The notes: a model not told the origin generated them from the letters alone. Positions 41,531 to 54,458 are shown, counted from the stretch's first letter. The stretch: DNA of 64,000 nt from Caryophanales bacterium (GCA_012840465.1 DULJ01000040.1:124001-188000), one strand, 5' to 3'. Translations and numbers: made by a program.

Positions 41531-42490
41531 ATGCAAGAAAATTTAAAAACGATCAACATACAACTACAGACTTTAAATGAAGCTCTATCTTTATTTGGGA
41601 CTGAGGATCGGAATTTGAAAATGATGGAAGAAAAGCTTCAGCTTTCCATTGTCACAAGAGGAGAAACAGTAAGCGTATCGGGTGACGCTGAAGCCCTTCA
41701 GCTTGCAGAAATAGTTTTTATGGCCCTGTTAAAGGTGATTAGGAAGGGAGCAAGCATTTCCGAACGTGATGTAGTGTATGCTATTGATTTGGGCAAAAAA
41801 GGAATGCTTGATCAATTTGAAGAATTATACGAGCAGGAAATTACGAAAAATGTTAAAGGTAAATCGATCCGTGTAAAAACATTAGGACAAAGAAAATATA
41901 TATCTGCCATTAAAGCGAATGACTTAGTTTTTGGAATCGGTCCTGCTGGTACGGGTAAGACGTATCTTGCAGTCGTTATGGCTGTAACAGCGCTTAAGAA
42001 TGGACTTGTGAAACGAATCATACTAACAAGGCCTGCTGTAGAGGCAGGGGAAAGCCTCGGCTTTTTACCAGGCGATCTTAAAGAAAAGGTGGATCCATAT
42101 CTCCGCCCTTTATATGATGCTTTGCATGACATATTAGGGGCAGATCAAGTTGCAAGATTAATTGAGAGAGGCACAATTGAAATTGCGCCATTGGCCTATA
42201 TGCGCGGCCGTACATTAGATGATTCCTTTGTCATTTTAGATGAAGCACAAAATACAACCAAAGAACAAATGAAAATGTTTTTGACTAGATTGGGTTTTGG
42301 TTCCAAAATGGTGATTACCGGTGATATTACCCAAGTAGATCTACCGAATGGAGTTAAATCAGGTCTAAGTGTTGTGAGGGATATATTAAAGGATATATCA
42401 GGGATTGAATTTGTTTATTTAGAACAATCAGATGTTGTACGGCACCCATTAGTACAGAAAATCATAAATGCATACGAAAACCTAAGATAA
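41531..42490 (+). CDS. phoH: PhoH family ATPase
   Basis: FGIGPAGTGKTYLAVVMAV; FVILDEAQNTT. Confidence 0.96.
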   Translation: MQENLKTINIQLQTLNEALSLFGTEDRNLKMMEEKLQLSIVTRGETVSVSGDAEALQLAEIVFMALLKVIRKGASISERDVVYAIDLGKKGMLDQFEELYEQEITKNVKGKSIRVKTLGQRKYISAIKANDLVFGIGPAGTGKTYLAVVMAVTALKNGLVKRIILTRPAVEAGESLGFLPGDLKEKVDPYLRPLYDALHDILGADQVARLIERGTIEIAPLAYMRGRTLDDSFVILDEAQNTTKEQMKMFLTRLGFGSKMVITGDITQVDLPNGVKSGLSVVRDILKDISGIEFVYLEQSDVVRHPLVQKIINAYENLR

Positions 42491-42495
42491 GACCC

Positions 42496-42557
42496 AAAGG
42501 GGGCTGTCTCACCGGTGCTTGGCTGTGGGCTCTGACACCTTTGTGGCAGCCCTTTTT
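42496..42557. terminator. Hairpin between phoH and pgpH
   Basis: AAAGGGGGCTG...GGCAGCCCTTTTT. Confidence 0.6.
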
Positions 42558-42584
42558 CCATTTGTTTTAGGAGGTGAGGAGAAG

Positions 42585-44690
42585 ATGAATAATTTAAGAA
42601 ATTGGTTTGAAAAAATACAAAAGAATAGGTTTATTTCAACTTTGCTTTTTATCATACTTGCAGTTGTTTTATATGTGGCAATGTATTCAAATATTCAACC
42701 CGAAAAATTAGAACTACGCCTTTTTTCTGTTGCTAAGAAGGATATTATTTCACCTATAACCGTAGAGGATGTCGAAGCAACCGAGGAAAAAAAGCAAGAG
42801 GCAGCCTTGAAAGTGGAAGATCAATATATTTTAAAAACGGATTACGCTGAAAACCGTGTCGAAATTATTTCATCCATATTTGATGCCGTTGCCGTCGTTA
42901 AAAACGAAGAATTAGAAGGTGAAATTCTTGAAAATAAATTGACGACATTAAACGAATTAATCCCATCAGAGCTTAAAGGCCAGCTTTCAAATACCAACCT
43001 AGAAACATTAATAACAGCCACACCTTGGCAACTGGACAGTGCAAAAAATACAGCTATTACATTAATAAAGCAAATTATGACGCAGCCAATTAAGGTTGGG
43101 GAAGAGGATTTACAGAAGGAAATTGTTTCAGAAGAAATAAAAAAAGTAAATTTACCTGAAAATTTAAAAACGGTTATGATTAAAATTGCCCAATATGCCA
43201 TCATCCCGAATTACGTTTATGATATCAAAGGGACTGAAGGTAAAAGACAGGAAGCAATCGATGCAGTAAGCCAAGTGAAGATTAGGACCGGTCAAGTCCT
43301 TGTTAAAGAAGGACAAGTTATCGACCGGGAAATGTACAAACAGCTCGAACTTGTTGGTTTATTAGATGAAAAAGCAAATCTAAATCTTTTTATTGGACTT
43401 GCCATATTTACTTTAACCTTAACAAGCATTATGGCTGTTTATTTACATGATATTAACCCTAAAGAACGAATTATCTTTATTCTAATCTTTTTATTAACTA
43501 TTTTACTGATGAAGGTCGTAAGTTTATTCCAACTTGTTTCTGAAATAGGCTATATTTTCCCCATAGCGATGGCGCCGATGCTTATTAAGGTACTTCTAAA
43601 TGAAAAGCTGGCTACTATTTCAAGCATCATTTTTGCGATTTGCAGCAGTCTCATTTTTAATGTTGAGATGCTTGGTAAATTCAACTTTTCCATCGGCATT
43701 TATTTTCTAATCAGTGGGATTGCAGGTACGATCTTTATTAACGAAAGGCATTACCGTACCAAAATTTTAAAAGCCGGATTATATGTTTCAGTTGTTAATA
43801 TTGTGGTCATTACAGCCTTGTTTATGATTAGAAATGGTTATTATACAGGCATTGAGATTGGAACCTATTTATTATTAGCATTTCTATCTGGCTTTATCTC
43901 AGCGGTTTTGACCTTAGGGTTGTTGCCTGTTTTTGAGGCATGGTTTGGCATTTTATCGACAGTCCAATTAATTGAATTATCCAGTCCAAATCATCCGTTG
44001 TTGCGTAAAATATTACTTGAGACTCCAGGAACCTATCATCATAGTGTCATGGTTGCTAATTTGTCTGAAGCCGCTTGTGAGGCGATTGACGCGAATGGAC
44101 TTTTGGCAAGAGTGGGAGCTTATTATCACGATATTGGTAAAACAAAACGACCACATTTCTATATTGAAAACCAAATGAACATGGAAAACCCACACAATAC
44201 TATTTCGCCGCAACTTAGTACGACGATCATCACTGCCCATCCATATGATGGGGCAGATTTGCTGAGAGAACATAATATTCCAAAGGAAATCATTGATATT
44301 TGTGAACAGCATCATGGAACAACGTTATTAAAATATTTTTATTTTAAAGCGAAGGAACAAACGGAAAATGTCATCGAATCGGACTTCCGATATCCTGGAC
44401 CAAAGGCTCAAACAAAGGAATCAGCTATTGTTGGGATTGCTGATAGTGTTGAAGCGGCTGTTCGTTCAATGCCAAATCCGACTATGCAAAAAGTGGAAAA
44501 CTTAGTACGAAAGATATTATCGGATCGTATCCAGGATGGTCAGTTCGATGAATGTGATATCACTTTAAAAGAACTTGATATCGCAACCAAATCGATGTGT
44601 GAAACATTAAAAGGAATATTCCATTCAAGAATTGAGTATCCTGAAAATCCCGATAAGAAACAAGCAAAAAAGGTAGAGGTGTTACAATGA
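42585..44690 (+). CDS. pgpH: HD-domain cyclic-di-AMP phosphodiesterase PgpH (YqfF)
   Basis: 7TM-HD architecture: ETPGTYHHSVMVANLSEAA, ARVGAYYHDIGKTKRPHFYIENQ; start MNNLRNWFEKIQ. Confidence 0.95.
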   Translation: MNNLRNWFEKIQKNRFISTLLFIILAVVLYVAMYSNIQPEKLELRLFSVAKKDIISPITVEDVEATEEKKQEAALKVEDQYILKTDYAENRVEIISSIFDAVAVVKNEELEGEILENKLTTLNELIPSELKGQLSNTNLETLITATPWQLDSAKNTAITLIKQIMTQPIKVGEEDLQKEIVSEEIKKVNLPENLKTVMIKIAQYAIIPNYVYDIKGTEGKRQEAIDAVSQVKIRTGQVLVKEGQVIDREMYKQLELVGLLDEKANLNLFIGLAIFTLTLTSIMAVYLHDINPKERIIFILIFLLTILLMKVVSLFQLVSEIGYIFPIAMAPMLIKVLLNEKLATISSIIFAICSSLIFNVEMLGKFNFSIGIYFLISGIAGTIFINERHYRTKILKAGLYVSVVNIVVITALFMIRNGYYTGIEIGTYLLLAFLSGFISAVLTLGLLPVFEAWFGILSTVQLIELSSPNHPLLRKILLETPGTYHHSVMVANLSEAACEAIDANGLLARVGAYYHDIGKTKRPHFYIENQMNMENPHNTISPQLSTTIITAHPYDGADLLREHNIPKEIIDICEQHHGTTLLKYFYFKAKEQTENVIESDFRYPGPKAQTKESAIVGIADSVEAAVRSMPNPTMQKVENLVRKILSDRIQDGQFDECDITLKELDIATKSMCETLKGIFHSRIEYPENPDKKQAKKVEVLQ

Positions 44691-45151
44691 TTATTGATTT
44701 TATCGATGACCATAATTTTGTTCTGGAAGAGCAACAAAAAGAAATTGAGAAATTATTGCAATTTGCTACGGGAAAAGAAGGGATTGACCCCGATGCTGAA
44801 CTTTCTATAACCTTCGTTAATAATGAAGAAATACAGGAGATCAACCGTACTTACAGGATGAAGGACCAACCGACAGACGTAATTTCTTTTGCGATGGAGG
44901 AAATGGGTAAAGGCGAAATTGAAATTAAAGGCGAAGATTTACCTACTATATTAGGTGATATTATTATCTCAATTCCAAGAACGATTGAACAAGCAAACGA
45001 ATATAATCATAGCTTTATGAGAGAATTGGGATTTTTAAGTATCCATGGTTTACTCCACTTATTGGGATACGACCATATGGAAAAAGAAGATGAAAAAATA
45101 ATGTTTGCAAAACAAAAGGAACTATTAGATGAATATGGGCTCCATAGGTAA
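44687..45151 (+). CDS. ybeY: rRNA maturation RNase YbeY
   Basis: IHGLLHLLGYDH motif (HGxLHLxGYDH). Confidence 0.97.
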   Translation: MIIDFIDDHNFVLEEQQKEIEKLLQFATGKEGIDPDAELSITFVNNEEIQEINRTYRMKDQPTDVISFAMEEMGKGEIEIKGEDLPTILGDIIISIPRTIEQANEYNHSFMRELGFLSIHGLLHLLGYDHMEKEDEKIMFAKQKELLDEYGLHR

Positions 45152-45521
45152 AGAATGCAAAAGATTGGCGGCCAGTTTTAAGTATGCCACCCACGGACTA
45201 TTGCACGCAATAAAAAAAGAACGAAATATGCAGATCCATCTATCGGTTGCCTGTGTTGTTATTTTTTTAGCATATTTTTTCGCAGTTTCTAAAATCGAAT
45301 GGATCTTACTCCTTTTGTGTATTGGAATCGTTATTAGTATGGAATCAATCAATACAGCAATCGAAAGAACAGTTGATTTATGTACGCAGGAAATGAAGCC
45401 TTTGGCTAAACAGGCAAAGGATACTGCAGCGGCGGCTGTTTTTGTTTTCGCAATTATATCTGTTATCATAGGATTAATTATTTTTACAAAGCCACTGTTA
45501 ACTTACTTGAATTTTCTGTAA
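45135..45521 (+). CDS. dgkA: Diacylglycerol/undecaprenol kinase family protein
   Basis: YATHGLLHAIKKERNMQIHLSVA; ESINTAIERTVDL; D-AAAAV. Confidence 0.95.
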   Translation: MGSIGKECKRLAASFKYATHGLLHAIKKERNMQIHLSVACVVIFLAYFFAVSKIEWILLLLCIGIVISMESINTAIERTVDLCTQEMKPLAKQAKDTAAAAVFVFAIISVIIGLIIFTKPLLTYLNFL

Positions 45522-45581
45522 ATTATTCATCCGATCTTGCTGAAATTAAATAAAAGTTAGTGTAAAATAAAAGTACTTTGA

Positions 45582-46905
<1,324 letters not shown>

Positions 46906-46906
46906 T

Positions 46907-47121
46907 CGAAAAGCGGAAGCACCCGCTTAGCGACGAAAAGACTGGAGCGCATCGACTGAGATAAAGGAAACACGATGAGTGGTAACGAATCGATGTTGAC
47001 TTATCTCGCAGGGAGATGAGCGAAGTCTACGAGTCGCTGGGTGCTGAAGCTAGACATTAATCGAAAAGCGGAAGCACCCGCTTAGCGAAGTCTATGAGTC
47101 GCTTGGGTAGAGCTAGACATT
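46907..47121 (+). repeat. Dispersed repeat family R1, full copy (46907-47056) plus tandem deleted copy (47059-47121)
   Basis: tcgaaaagcggaagcacccgcttagcgac... and tcgaaaagcggaagcacccgcttagcgaagtctatgagtcgcttgggtagagctagacattaa. Confidence 0.85.
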
Positions 47122-47227
47122 AAATTTACAGAATTTCACTCACATTAAATGTTATCGTTAGGTCAAGCTAATAGTAGGGAGTTGTAAAAATAGGCTAGTT
47201 TTTAAAAATTGAAAGGTGGGGTTTCTT

Positions 47228-47371
47228 GTGCTAGATTTTACCTGGAAAATCTTTAGTCAAACTGGTGATTTGGAAACGTATCTTCTTATGAAAGAGATTG
47301 AACGGGAATATCAAGAAACTACTGATATTAATTTTAACGAGCTCATTCAAATTGATTCTCCTTTATCTTGA
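47228..47371 (+). CDS. yqzL: YqzL family small protein (47 aa)
   Basis: GTG start, hand translation (M/V)LDFTWKIFSQTGDLETYLLMKEIEREYQETTDINFNELIQIDSPLS; between era and recO. Confidence 0.9.
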   Translation: MLDFTWKIFSQTGDLETYLLMKEIEREYQETTDINFNELIQIDSPLS

Positions 47372-47412
47372 CCCATGCACCGCTTCATGAAAGTGTGAAC
47401 AATAAATAGTGG

Positions 47413-48171
47413 ATGGTGTCAAAATTGCTACGAAAAGTTGAAGGGATTGTCATCCGAACAATTGACTATGGTGAAACAAATAAGATTGTTAATTTGTTTA
47501 CAAGGGAAATGGGCAAAATAGGTGTAATGGCACGTGGAGCCAAGAAGCCGCAAAGCAGACTAACGTCCGTTTCGCAAATGTTTATTTATGGAGACTTTTT
47601 AGTGCAAATGGGCTCTGGTTTAGGGACCTTACAACAAGGCGAGATCATCAATTCTTTTCGGGGACTTAGAGAGAATCTAGAAAAGTCGGCCTATTCCGCT
47701 TATATCGTTGAGCTCACCGATAAATTAACGGAGGAAAAAAAGACAAATCCATTTTTATTCGAACTTCTATGCCAAACTTTAAACTATATAAACGAAGGAA
47801 TGGACTTAGAAATACTAACCTATATATATGAAATGAAAATGTTAAATATTGCAGGTATTTATCCAAGACTTGATGGATGTGTGAACTGTTCAAAAACGCA
47901 AGGAAAATTCGCCTTCTCGATTAGAGAAGGCGGTTTTATATGTCATCGTTGTTTCCATATTGATCCGAATCTTATTCAGATATCACCAGCCACGCTTAAG
48001 TTACTTCGTCTTTTTTATTACTTTGATTTACATCGTCTTGGAAAAATCTCTGTTAAGGACACGACTAAAAAAGAACTGAAAACCGTGATTTCCTCGTTAT
48101 ATGATGAATATTCCGGCTTGAACCTTAAATCTAAGCGTTTTCTCAACCAACTTGATCGTTTTAAACCTTAA
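47413..48171 (+). CDS. recO: DNA repair protein RecO
   Basis: [40 protein letters not shown]; zinc cysteines CVNC...CHRC. Confidence 0.96.
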   Translation: MVSKLLRKVEGIVIRTIDYGETNKIVNLFTREMGKIGVMARGAKKPQSRLTSVSQMFIYGDFLVQMGSGLGTLQQGEIINSFRGLRENLEKSAYSAYIVELTDKLTEEKKTNPFLFELLCQTLNYINEGMDLEILTYIYEMKMLNIAGIYPRLDGCVNCSKTQGKFAFSIREGGFICHRCFHIDPNLIQISPATLKLLRLFYYFDLHRLGKISVKDTTKKELKTVISSLYDEYSGLNLKSKRFLNQLDRFKP

Positions 48172-48326
48172 AAAAGGAAATTGTTACATACTAATTATTT
48201 AATTTTTTTTAAATGAAGCATATTATTACTCAATTAATTTAATTAAGCTATAATAAATATATCAATATTATATCTTAATTATTACTTTTTTCTTTTTTCT
48301 TTTATATAGTGTTTTAATGATCTAAG

Positions 48327-48968
48327 GTGGTGAGTACGATAGAACTAAGTAATCGTCAGGAAAAAATTGTACAAATTGTCAAAGATAACGGTCCGATAAC
48401 GGGAGAAAATATAGCTGATCAATTAAATTTAACAAGAGCGACACTTAGGCCTGATTTAGCTATTTTAACGATGGCTGGTTATTTAGAGGCACGTCCCCGT
48501 GTAGGTTATTTTTATACTGGAAAAACTGGTTCGCAATTATTAACTGAAAAGGTTAAAAAACTACAAGTTTACCAGTATCAATCCATACCAGTTGTTGTTG
48601 ACGAAGGTGTTTCTGTTTATGATGCTATATGTGCAATGTTCCTTGAGGATGTTGGTACATTATTCGTAGTTGATAAGAATTCGATGTTGGTTGGTGTGCT
48701 TTCAAGAAAGGATTTATTACGCGCAAGTATTGGAAAAACGAACCTTGAGGCGATTCCTGTTAATATAATAATGACAAGAATGCCTAATATAACTTTCTGT
48801 CAAAAAGATGATTTAATAATCGATGTAGCTAAAAAGATCATTGAAAAACAAATTGATGCAGTTCCGGTTGTTAAAATTTCAGAAAAAGGCTACGAGGTTA
48901 TTGGAAGGCTGACAAAAACCAATATGACAAAGGTATTATTAGATATCGCAAAAGATGAAATCATCTAG
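48327..48968 (+). CDS. ccpN: Transcriptional repressor CcpN (HTH + CBS domains)
   Basis: LSNRQEKIVQIVKDNGPITGENIADQLNLTRATLRPDLAIL; tandem CBS; followed by ppsR. Confidence 0.95.
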   Translation: MVSTIELSNRQEKIVQIVKDNGPITGENIADQLNLTRATLRPDLAILTMAGYLEARPRVGYFYTGKTGSQLLTEKVKKLQVYQYQSIPVVVDEGVSVYDAICAMFLEDVGTLFVVDKNSMLVGVLSRKDLLRASIGKTNLEAIPVNIIMTRMPNITFCQKDDLIIDVAKKIIEKQIDAVPVVKISEKGYEVIGRLTKTNMTKVLLDIAKDEII

Positions 48969-49004
48969 TTCTAAACAATTAATGATAGAAAGGAATGGAG
49001 GAAT

Positions 49005-49814
49005 TTGCAAAATGCCAATGTTTATGTTGTCTCTGACTCGGTTGGAGAAACGGCTGAACTTGTTGTAAAAGCAGCTGCCAGCCAGTTTTATTCATTTGGA
49101 ATAAGTTTGAAACGAATCCCATATGTTGAAGATACTGGTACGCTAAGTGAAGTGATCTCTTTGGCGAAAGAAAATAATGCGATTATCGCTTTTACATTGG
49201 TTGTTCCGAGCATGCGGGATTTCTTAGTGACCGAGGCGATGAAAGCCGGTGTACCAGCTGTTGATATTATCGGTCCAATGGTTAAACAGATGCAGGATAG
49301 CTATAATAGTAAACCCAGAGAAGAGCCTGGCCTTGTGCGCCAATTGGATGAAGATTACTTTAAAAAGGTCGAAGCAATTGAATTTGCTGTAAAGTATGAT
49401 GACGGTAGAGATCCACGAGGAATTTTAAGAGCGGATATTATCCTCCTAGGGGTATCAAGAACATCAAAGACACCGTTATCTCAGTATTTAGCATTAAAAC
49501 GTTTAAAGGTTGCCAACATCCCGATTGTGCCTGAGGTAGAGCCGCCAGAGGAATTATATCAAATTCCTGCGGATAAGTGTTTTGCTTTAAAAATAACGCC
49601 GGAAAAGTTAAATAATATCCGCAAGGAAAGGTTAAAATCGCTTGGACTTAGTGACACAGCCAACTATGCAAATCTGGATCGAATTAAAGAGGAACTATCT
49701 TACTTTGATAACCTTGTGAAGAAGATCGGTTGTGAAATAATAGATGTGTCCGACAAGGCAGTAGAAGAAACAGCAAATTTAATCTTAAATTTATACGCCC
49801 AAAAAAAGTCTTAA
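49005..49814 (+). CDS. ppsR: Pyruvate, phosphate dikinase regulatory protein (YqfL)
   Basis: [41 protein letters not shown]. Confidence 0.95.
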   Translation: MQNANVYVVSDSVGETAELVVKAAASQFYSFGISLKRIPYVEDTGTLSEVISLAKENNAIIAFTLVVPSMRDFLVTEAMKAGVPAVDIIGPMVKQMQDSYNSKPREEPGLVRQLDEDYFKKVEAIEFAVKYDDGRDPRGILRADIILLGVSRTSKTPLSQYLALKRLKVANIPIVPEVEPPEELYQIPADKCFALKITPEKLNNIRKERLKSLGLSDTANYANLDRIKEELSYFDNLVKKIGCEIIDVSDKAVEETANLILNLYAQKKS

Positions 49815-50221
49815 ATCTCAAAATGTCATGCATTCGTACAATATAGCAATTATTATTGCTTGTGAATTAACGAATGCTGATATTCTTGGGATATTTTTTT
49901 GGTTTATATCTAGAAATTTTAATAACTTTATATTACAATAAAAAATTGTGATTAAATTAAAATTTTTGGTTTATACTTGACAATGAAAGAATAAACTATA
50001 CAAGAAAGACTTACGTATAACTCTCAAGTATTTCGACAAAAATCAAAATTATAAAATAAGTAATTTAAAGAAGGAATATATGGGGAAATGTAGAATAAAG
50101 AAAGATGGTGAAATACTAGAAAAGATTTTATAAAAAGTTTCTAAGAAAAGTGTCGAAATTTGAAGGAATTTAAACAGGGAGATAGAATAAATATTAAAGG
50201 TAGAAAATATGGTGATGCTAG

Positions 50222-52036
50222 ATGGGGAATCGTATTCCCGAGGAAACCATTGAAGAAATTAGAAATAAGGTAGACATTGTTGATGTAATTAGTGAATATA
50301 TACAATTAAAAAAGCAAGGTCGGAATTATTTCGGTCTATGTCCTTTTCACGGCGAAAAAACGCCTTCTTTTTCTGTTTCCGCAGATAAACAAATTTATCA
50401 TTGCTTTGGTTGTGGGGCCGGAGGTAATGTTTTTTCGTTTCTTATGAATATTGAAAATTACACCTTTATAGAGGCGGCAGCAACATTAGCTGAGAAAGTA
50501 CATATTAATCTTCCTATTCAAAATGAGGTAAGTCCTTTCTCTGAAAAATCTCCTGATTACGCTGAGATGTTTCGTGCACACGACCTATTACAAAAATTTT
50601 ACCACCACTTGTTGGTAAATACAAAAGAGGGGACTGTCGCAACCGAATATTTGCAACAAAGAGGTTTTACAGAGGAAGTTATTAATAGATTTAAAATTGG
50701 TTATGCACCTGATACTTGGGATGCAGCCTCAAGATTTTTGGAAAAAAGAGGCTTCAATCTCCATGAGATGGCAAAGGCTGGTCTTATAGTAAGAAAGGAT
50801 AGTGATGGGACTTATTTTGACCGGTTTCGTGATAGGATTATGTTTCCCATATGGGATAACCAGGGCAGGACGATCGCATTTGGCGGCCGGATACTCTATG
50901 AAGGTGAGCCAAAATATTTAAACAGTCCTGAAACGAAAATATTTAATAAAAGTAAAACATTATACGGACTCCACCTTGCACGACCGGAAATCCGTAAAAA
51001 GCAACAGGTGATCCTTTTTGAAGGATATGTGGATGTTATAGCGGCGCATCGTGCGGGAGTAGAAAACGGAGTTGCCTCATTAGGTACCTCATTAACAGAT
51101 GAACATGCGAATATAATACGGAGAAATGCTGAAAACGTGACGATTTGCTACGATTCAGATCATGCAGGGATCAATGCATCCTATCGTGCGGCGAGCGTTT
51201 TAACGAATGCCGGTTGTACTGTAAGAGTTGCCAAAATGCCTGAAGGTTTTGATCCAGATGACTATATTCGAACATATGGCTATGAAAGCTTTCAAAATAA
51301 TGTAATTGGAACAAGCCTAACATTAATGGCATTTAAAATAGAGTTTTTGCGTAGAGGGAAAAATCTACAAGATGAAGGAGAACTTGTTGCTTATATTGAA
51401 GAGGTATTAAAAGAAATAAGTTTACTTCCAAAAGCGGTAGAGAGGGACCGCTATTTAAGGGCTCTATCTGAAGAATTTTCGATTTCCTTGGATGCACTAA
51501 AAAGCGAACAATATCAAATATATAGAAGATTGAGGAAAAACAAGGATATTTCAGCTTTTAATCGAAATAATAATAATAACTACTTCCAAAAAATAGTGAC
51601 GAAGAAAAAGCTTTTACCGGCCTATTATAATGCTGAACGTATTTTATTGGCTCATATGCTAAGAAGTGAAGACATTACTATAAAAGTAAAAGAACAAATA
51701 GGTTGTTCTTTTAACATAGATGTTCATAATGCTATTGCTCTTTTTGTTTATGGCTATTTTGAAGAGGGAAATGCTCCTGATGTTGGTGCCATTCTTCAAA
51801 GAATGGAGGACGAACAACTTAGGAGAACTGTTTCTGAACTTGCTATGTTAAATATTAATATAAATATTTCCGATGAGGAACTATCAGATTACATTAAACA
51901 GGTGTTGAATTATCCAAAATGGTTAAAAATAAAAGATATCGAAACAGAGAAGTTAGAGGCATTAAAACAACAGGATATTATTGCGGCAGCCCAACTTGTA
52001 AAGAAAATCATCGAGATGAAAAAGCATTTGAAATAA
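50222..52036 (+). CDS. dnaG: DNA primase
   Basis: Zinc motif [48 protein letters not shown]. Confidence 0.97.
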   Translation: MGNRIPEETIEEIRNKVDIVDVISEYIQLKKQGRNYFGLCPFHGEKTPSFSVSADKQIYHCFGCGAGGNVFSFLMNIENYTFIEAAATLAEKVHINLPIQNEVSPFSEKSPDYAEMFRAHDLLQKFYHHLLVNTKEGTVATEYLQQRGFTEEVINRFKIGYAPDTWDAASRFLEKRGFNLHEMAKAGLIVRKDSDGTYFDRFRDRIMFPIWDNQGRTIAFGGRILYEGEPKYLNSPETKIFNKSKTLYGLHLARPEIRKKQQVILFEGYVDVIAAHRAGVENGVASLGTSLTDEHANIIRRNAENVTICYDSDHAGINASYRAASVLTNAGCTVRVAKMPEGFDPDDYIRTYGYESFQNNVIGTSLTLMAFKIEFLRRGKNLQDEGELVAYIEEVLKEISLLPKAVERDRYLRALSEEFSISLDALKSEQYQIYRRLRKNKDISAFNRNNNNNYFQKIVTKKKLLPAYYNAERILLAHMLRSEDITIKVKEQIGCSFNIDVHNAIALFVYGYFEEGNAPDVGAILQRMEDEQLRRTVSELAMLNININISDEELSDYIKQVLNYPKWLKIKDIETEKLEALKQQDIIAAAQLVKKIIEMKKHLK

Positions 52037-52064
52037 GTTGGAATTACTGGAAGGAGGGGAACTG

Positions 52065-53204
52065 ATGGCTGAAAAAGGGGCTCGTTCCAAAGAAATAGAG
52101 ACAGAAATCACACTTGACCAAGCGAAGGAGCAGGTCATTCAACAAGGAAAGAAAAAAGGAGTAATCTCCTATGATGAAATAGCTGAGCGATTATCAGCTT
52201 TTGAGCTTGATTCAGACCAGATGGACGAATTTTATGAATACCTGGGTGAAAAAGGTATTGAGATAACTGAACAGTCGGACGAGGAAGATGAGGATGACGA
52301 GGATGATCCAAGCTTTAATCAACTTGAGAAAGAAGAAGAGTTTGATTTAAATGATCTCTCTGTTCCGCCGGGAGTAAAAATTAATGACCCTGTTCGGATG
52401 TACTTAAAAGAGATAGGTCGTGTTGACTTATTATCAGCAGACGAGGAAATTCAACTCGCAGAGCGCATTGAAAAAGGTGACGAGGAAGCAAAACGCCGCC
52501 TTGCCGAAGCAAACCTACGATTAGTAGTAAGTATTGCGAAAAGATATGTTGGTCGTGGGATGCTGTTCCTAGATCTTATTCAAGAAGGAAATATGGGTCT
52601 AATTAAAGCTGTTGAGAAATTCGATTACCGAAAAGGGTTTAAGTTTAGTACGTATGCAACGTGGTGGATCCGTCAGGCGATTACACGTGCGATTGCTGAC
52701 CAAGCAAGAACGATTCGTATCCCGGTTCATATGGTCGAGACGATCAATAAGCTTATTCGGGTCCAAAGGCAATTATTGCAGGATTTAGGTCGTGAACCAT
52801 CACCTGAAGAAATTGGGGAGGAAATGGATCTAACACCTGAAAAGGTTAGAGAAATCCTTAAAATTGCACAAGAACCTGTATCATTAGAAACACCGATCGG
52901 TGAAGAGGATGACTCTCATTTAGGCGATTTTATCGAAGATCAAGAAGCGACCTCTCCATCAGATGCAGCTGCCTATGAACTTCTAAAAGAACAGCTTGAG
53001 GACGTTCTAGACACGTTAACAGATCGTGAAGAAAATGTATTACGCCTTCGCTTCGGATTAGATGACGGCAGAACACGGACGCTTGAAGAAGTTGGTAAAG
53101 TATTTGGTGTTACCCGTGAACGAATTCGTCAAATTGAGGCAAAAGCATTACGTAAGCTTCGTCATCCAAGCAGAAGTAAACGTCTTAAAGATTTTCTCGA
53201 ATAA
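52065..53204 (+). CDS. rpoD: RNA polymerase sigma factor RpoD (SigA)
   Basis: [37 protein letters not shown]; region 4 [27 protein letters not shown]. Confidence 0.98.
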   Translation: MAEKGARSKEIETEITLDQAKEQVIQQGKKKGVISYDEIAERLSAFELDSDQMDEFYEYLGEKGIEITEQSDEEDEDDEDDPSFNQLEKEEEFDLNDLSVPPGVKINDPVRMYLKEIGRVDLLSADEEIQLAERIEKGDEEAKRRLAEANLRLVVSIAKRYVGRGMLFLDLIQEGNMGLIKAVEKFDYRKGFKFSTYATWWIRQAITRAIADQARTIRIPVHMVETINKLIRVQRQLLQDLGREPSPEEIGEEMDLTPEKVREILKIAQEPVSLETPIGEEDDSHLGDFIEDQEATSPSDAAAYELLKEQLEDVLDTLTDREENVLRLRFGLDDGRTRTLEEVGKVFGVTRERIRQIEAKALRKLRHPSRSKRLKDFLE

Positions 53205-53213
53205 TCCACTTAT

Positions 53214-53254
53214 AATAGTTTACTTCATGTATAATGAAGTAAACTATTATTGTT
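53214..53254 (+). terminator. rpoD terminator
   Basis: AATAGTTTACTTCA tgtataa TGAAGTAAACTATT ATTGTTTT. Confidence 0.85.
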
Positions 53255-53271
53255 TTCTGAGGTGGCAAAGC

Positions 53272-53823
53272 ATGGATGAAGCAAGAAAAAACATTGTTCT
53301 TAAAGAAATAAAGTATTGGAAAGAACACCGCTTATTGCCAGAACAATATTGTGATTTTCTCATAACTTTGTATACAGAAGGTTCAGAAACAGGACAAGAA
53401 GTAACTGAAAAAAAAATATTTTCATTTAAGAGCCTTATATTTCAACTAATCAATATTTTGATTATATCTTTGTTTGTTTTGACGTTTATTGTAATATATT
53501 TTACTGAACTATCGATTGATTTGCAAATAGGCCTATTTACTGTTTTTGTTGGTATGTCTTTAGGTGGTGCTGTTTTCTTTTATAAGAAGAACCATACATC
53601 TTTTTTTCATATTGCCCTCATTACTGGTATATTGATCCTATTTTTAAGTTCGGTAAATACCATTTCAACTATCTTTTCAGGCGCACAAATCGGGTTGATA
53701 ATGATAATCTTACTGAATTGTTTAATTTGGGTGTTCCTAGGGTTTAGGTTAGGAATAAAATATTTAACAATATCAGGAATTGCCAGTGCCCTTCTTTTAA
53801 TTACCTATACTTTTATCTTGTGA
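53272..53823 (+). CDS. Hypothetical multi-TM membrane protein
   Basis: ATG 53272 after gaggtgg RBS; MDEARKNIVLKEIKYWKEHRLLPEQYCDFLITLYTEG then about 6 hydrophobic helices. The ORF-track start at 53062 overlaps rpoD and is unlikely. Confidence 0.75.
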   Translation: MDEARKNIVLKEIKYWKEHRLLPEQYCDFLITLYTEGSETGQEVTEKKIFSFKSLIFQLINILIISLFVLTFIVIYFTELSIDLQIGLFTVFVGMSLGGAVFFYKKNHTSFFHIALITGILILFLSSVNTISTIFSGAQIGLIMIILLNCLIWVFLGFRLGIKYLTISGIASALLLITYTFIL

Positions 53824-53987
53824 AAATCAGAAACTTCAGCAAAATAATTATATTTTAATATAAAAACGGAAATTTTTTCGTGAAACTTAACAGAACCCCT
53901 TTCACTAAACAGTTATTTAAAGTAAAATAAAAAGTGTTGTAATAGAATAGGTAAACAAAAGGACTACATACATAAGGAGGAAATGAA

Positions 53988-54356
53988 ATGAAAAACCGAT
54001 TAATGCCATTTGCAAGTATTGCTATTCTTGGTATCGTTTTAATGGTCGTTGTTTCTTATTGGGGATTAAACAATGCTGACAAAATGTTAGCGGCTCAAGA
54101 AGGAAAAGGACAAGCTACTGAACAAGCAGCTCCAGCAGCAGACGATCCAGAAGGATTGGTAAAAGCAAGCTGCGTTTCATGTCATGGTCAAAACTTAGAA
54201 GGTGGAGTTGGACCTGAACTAGCTACTGTTGGAAGCAGACTATCAGCTGAACAGATTGCAAATGTAATTAATAACGGACAAAATACTATGCCTGCAGGAA
54301 TGGTAGACCCTGCAAAAGCTGAGGTAATTGCTGCATGGTTGGCAGAACATAAATAA
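53988..54356 (+). CDS. cccA: Cytochrome c-550, membrane-anchored
   Basis: N-terminal TM, heme motif CVSCH, NTMPAGM ligand region. Confidence 0.94.
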   Translation: MKNRLMPFASIAILGIVLMVVVSYWGLNNADKMLAAQEGKGQATEQAAPAADDPEGLVKASCVSCHGQNLEGGVGPELATVGSRLSAEQIANVINNGQNTMPAGMVDPAKAEVIAAWLAEHK

Positions 54357-54378
54357 TCAGTAACTAAATTTGACTTCG

Positions 54379-54410
54379 AAAGCTTTCTATCAAAGGATAG
54401 AAAGCTTTTT
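54379..54410 (+). terminator. cccA terminator
   Basis: AAAGCTTTCTATC aaag GATAGAAAGCTTTTT. Confidence 0.85.
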
Positions 54411-54458
54411 AAATTATTTTAGGAATATGATATGATTTAGGAAAATATTGAAAGGTTT

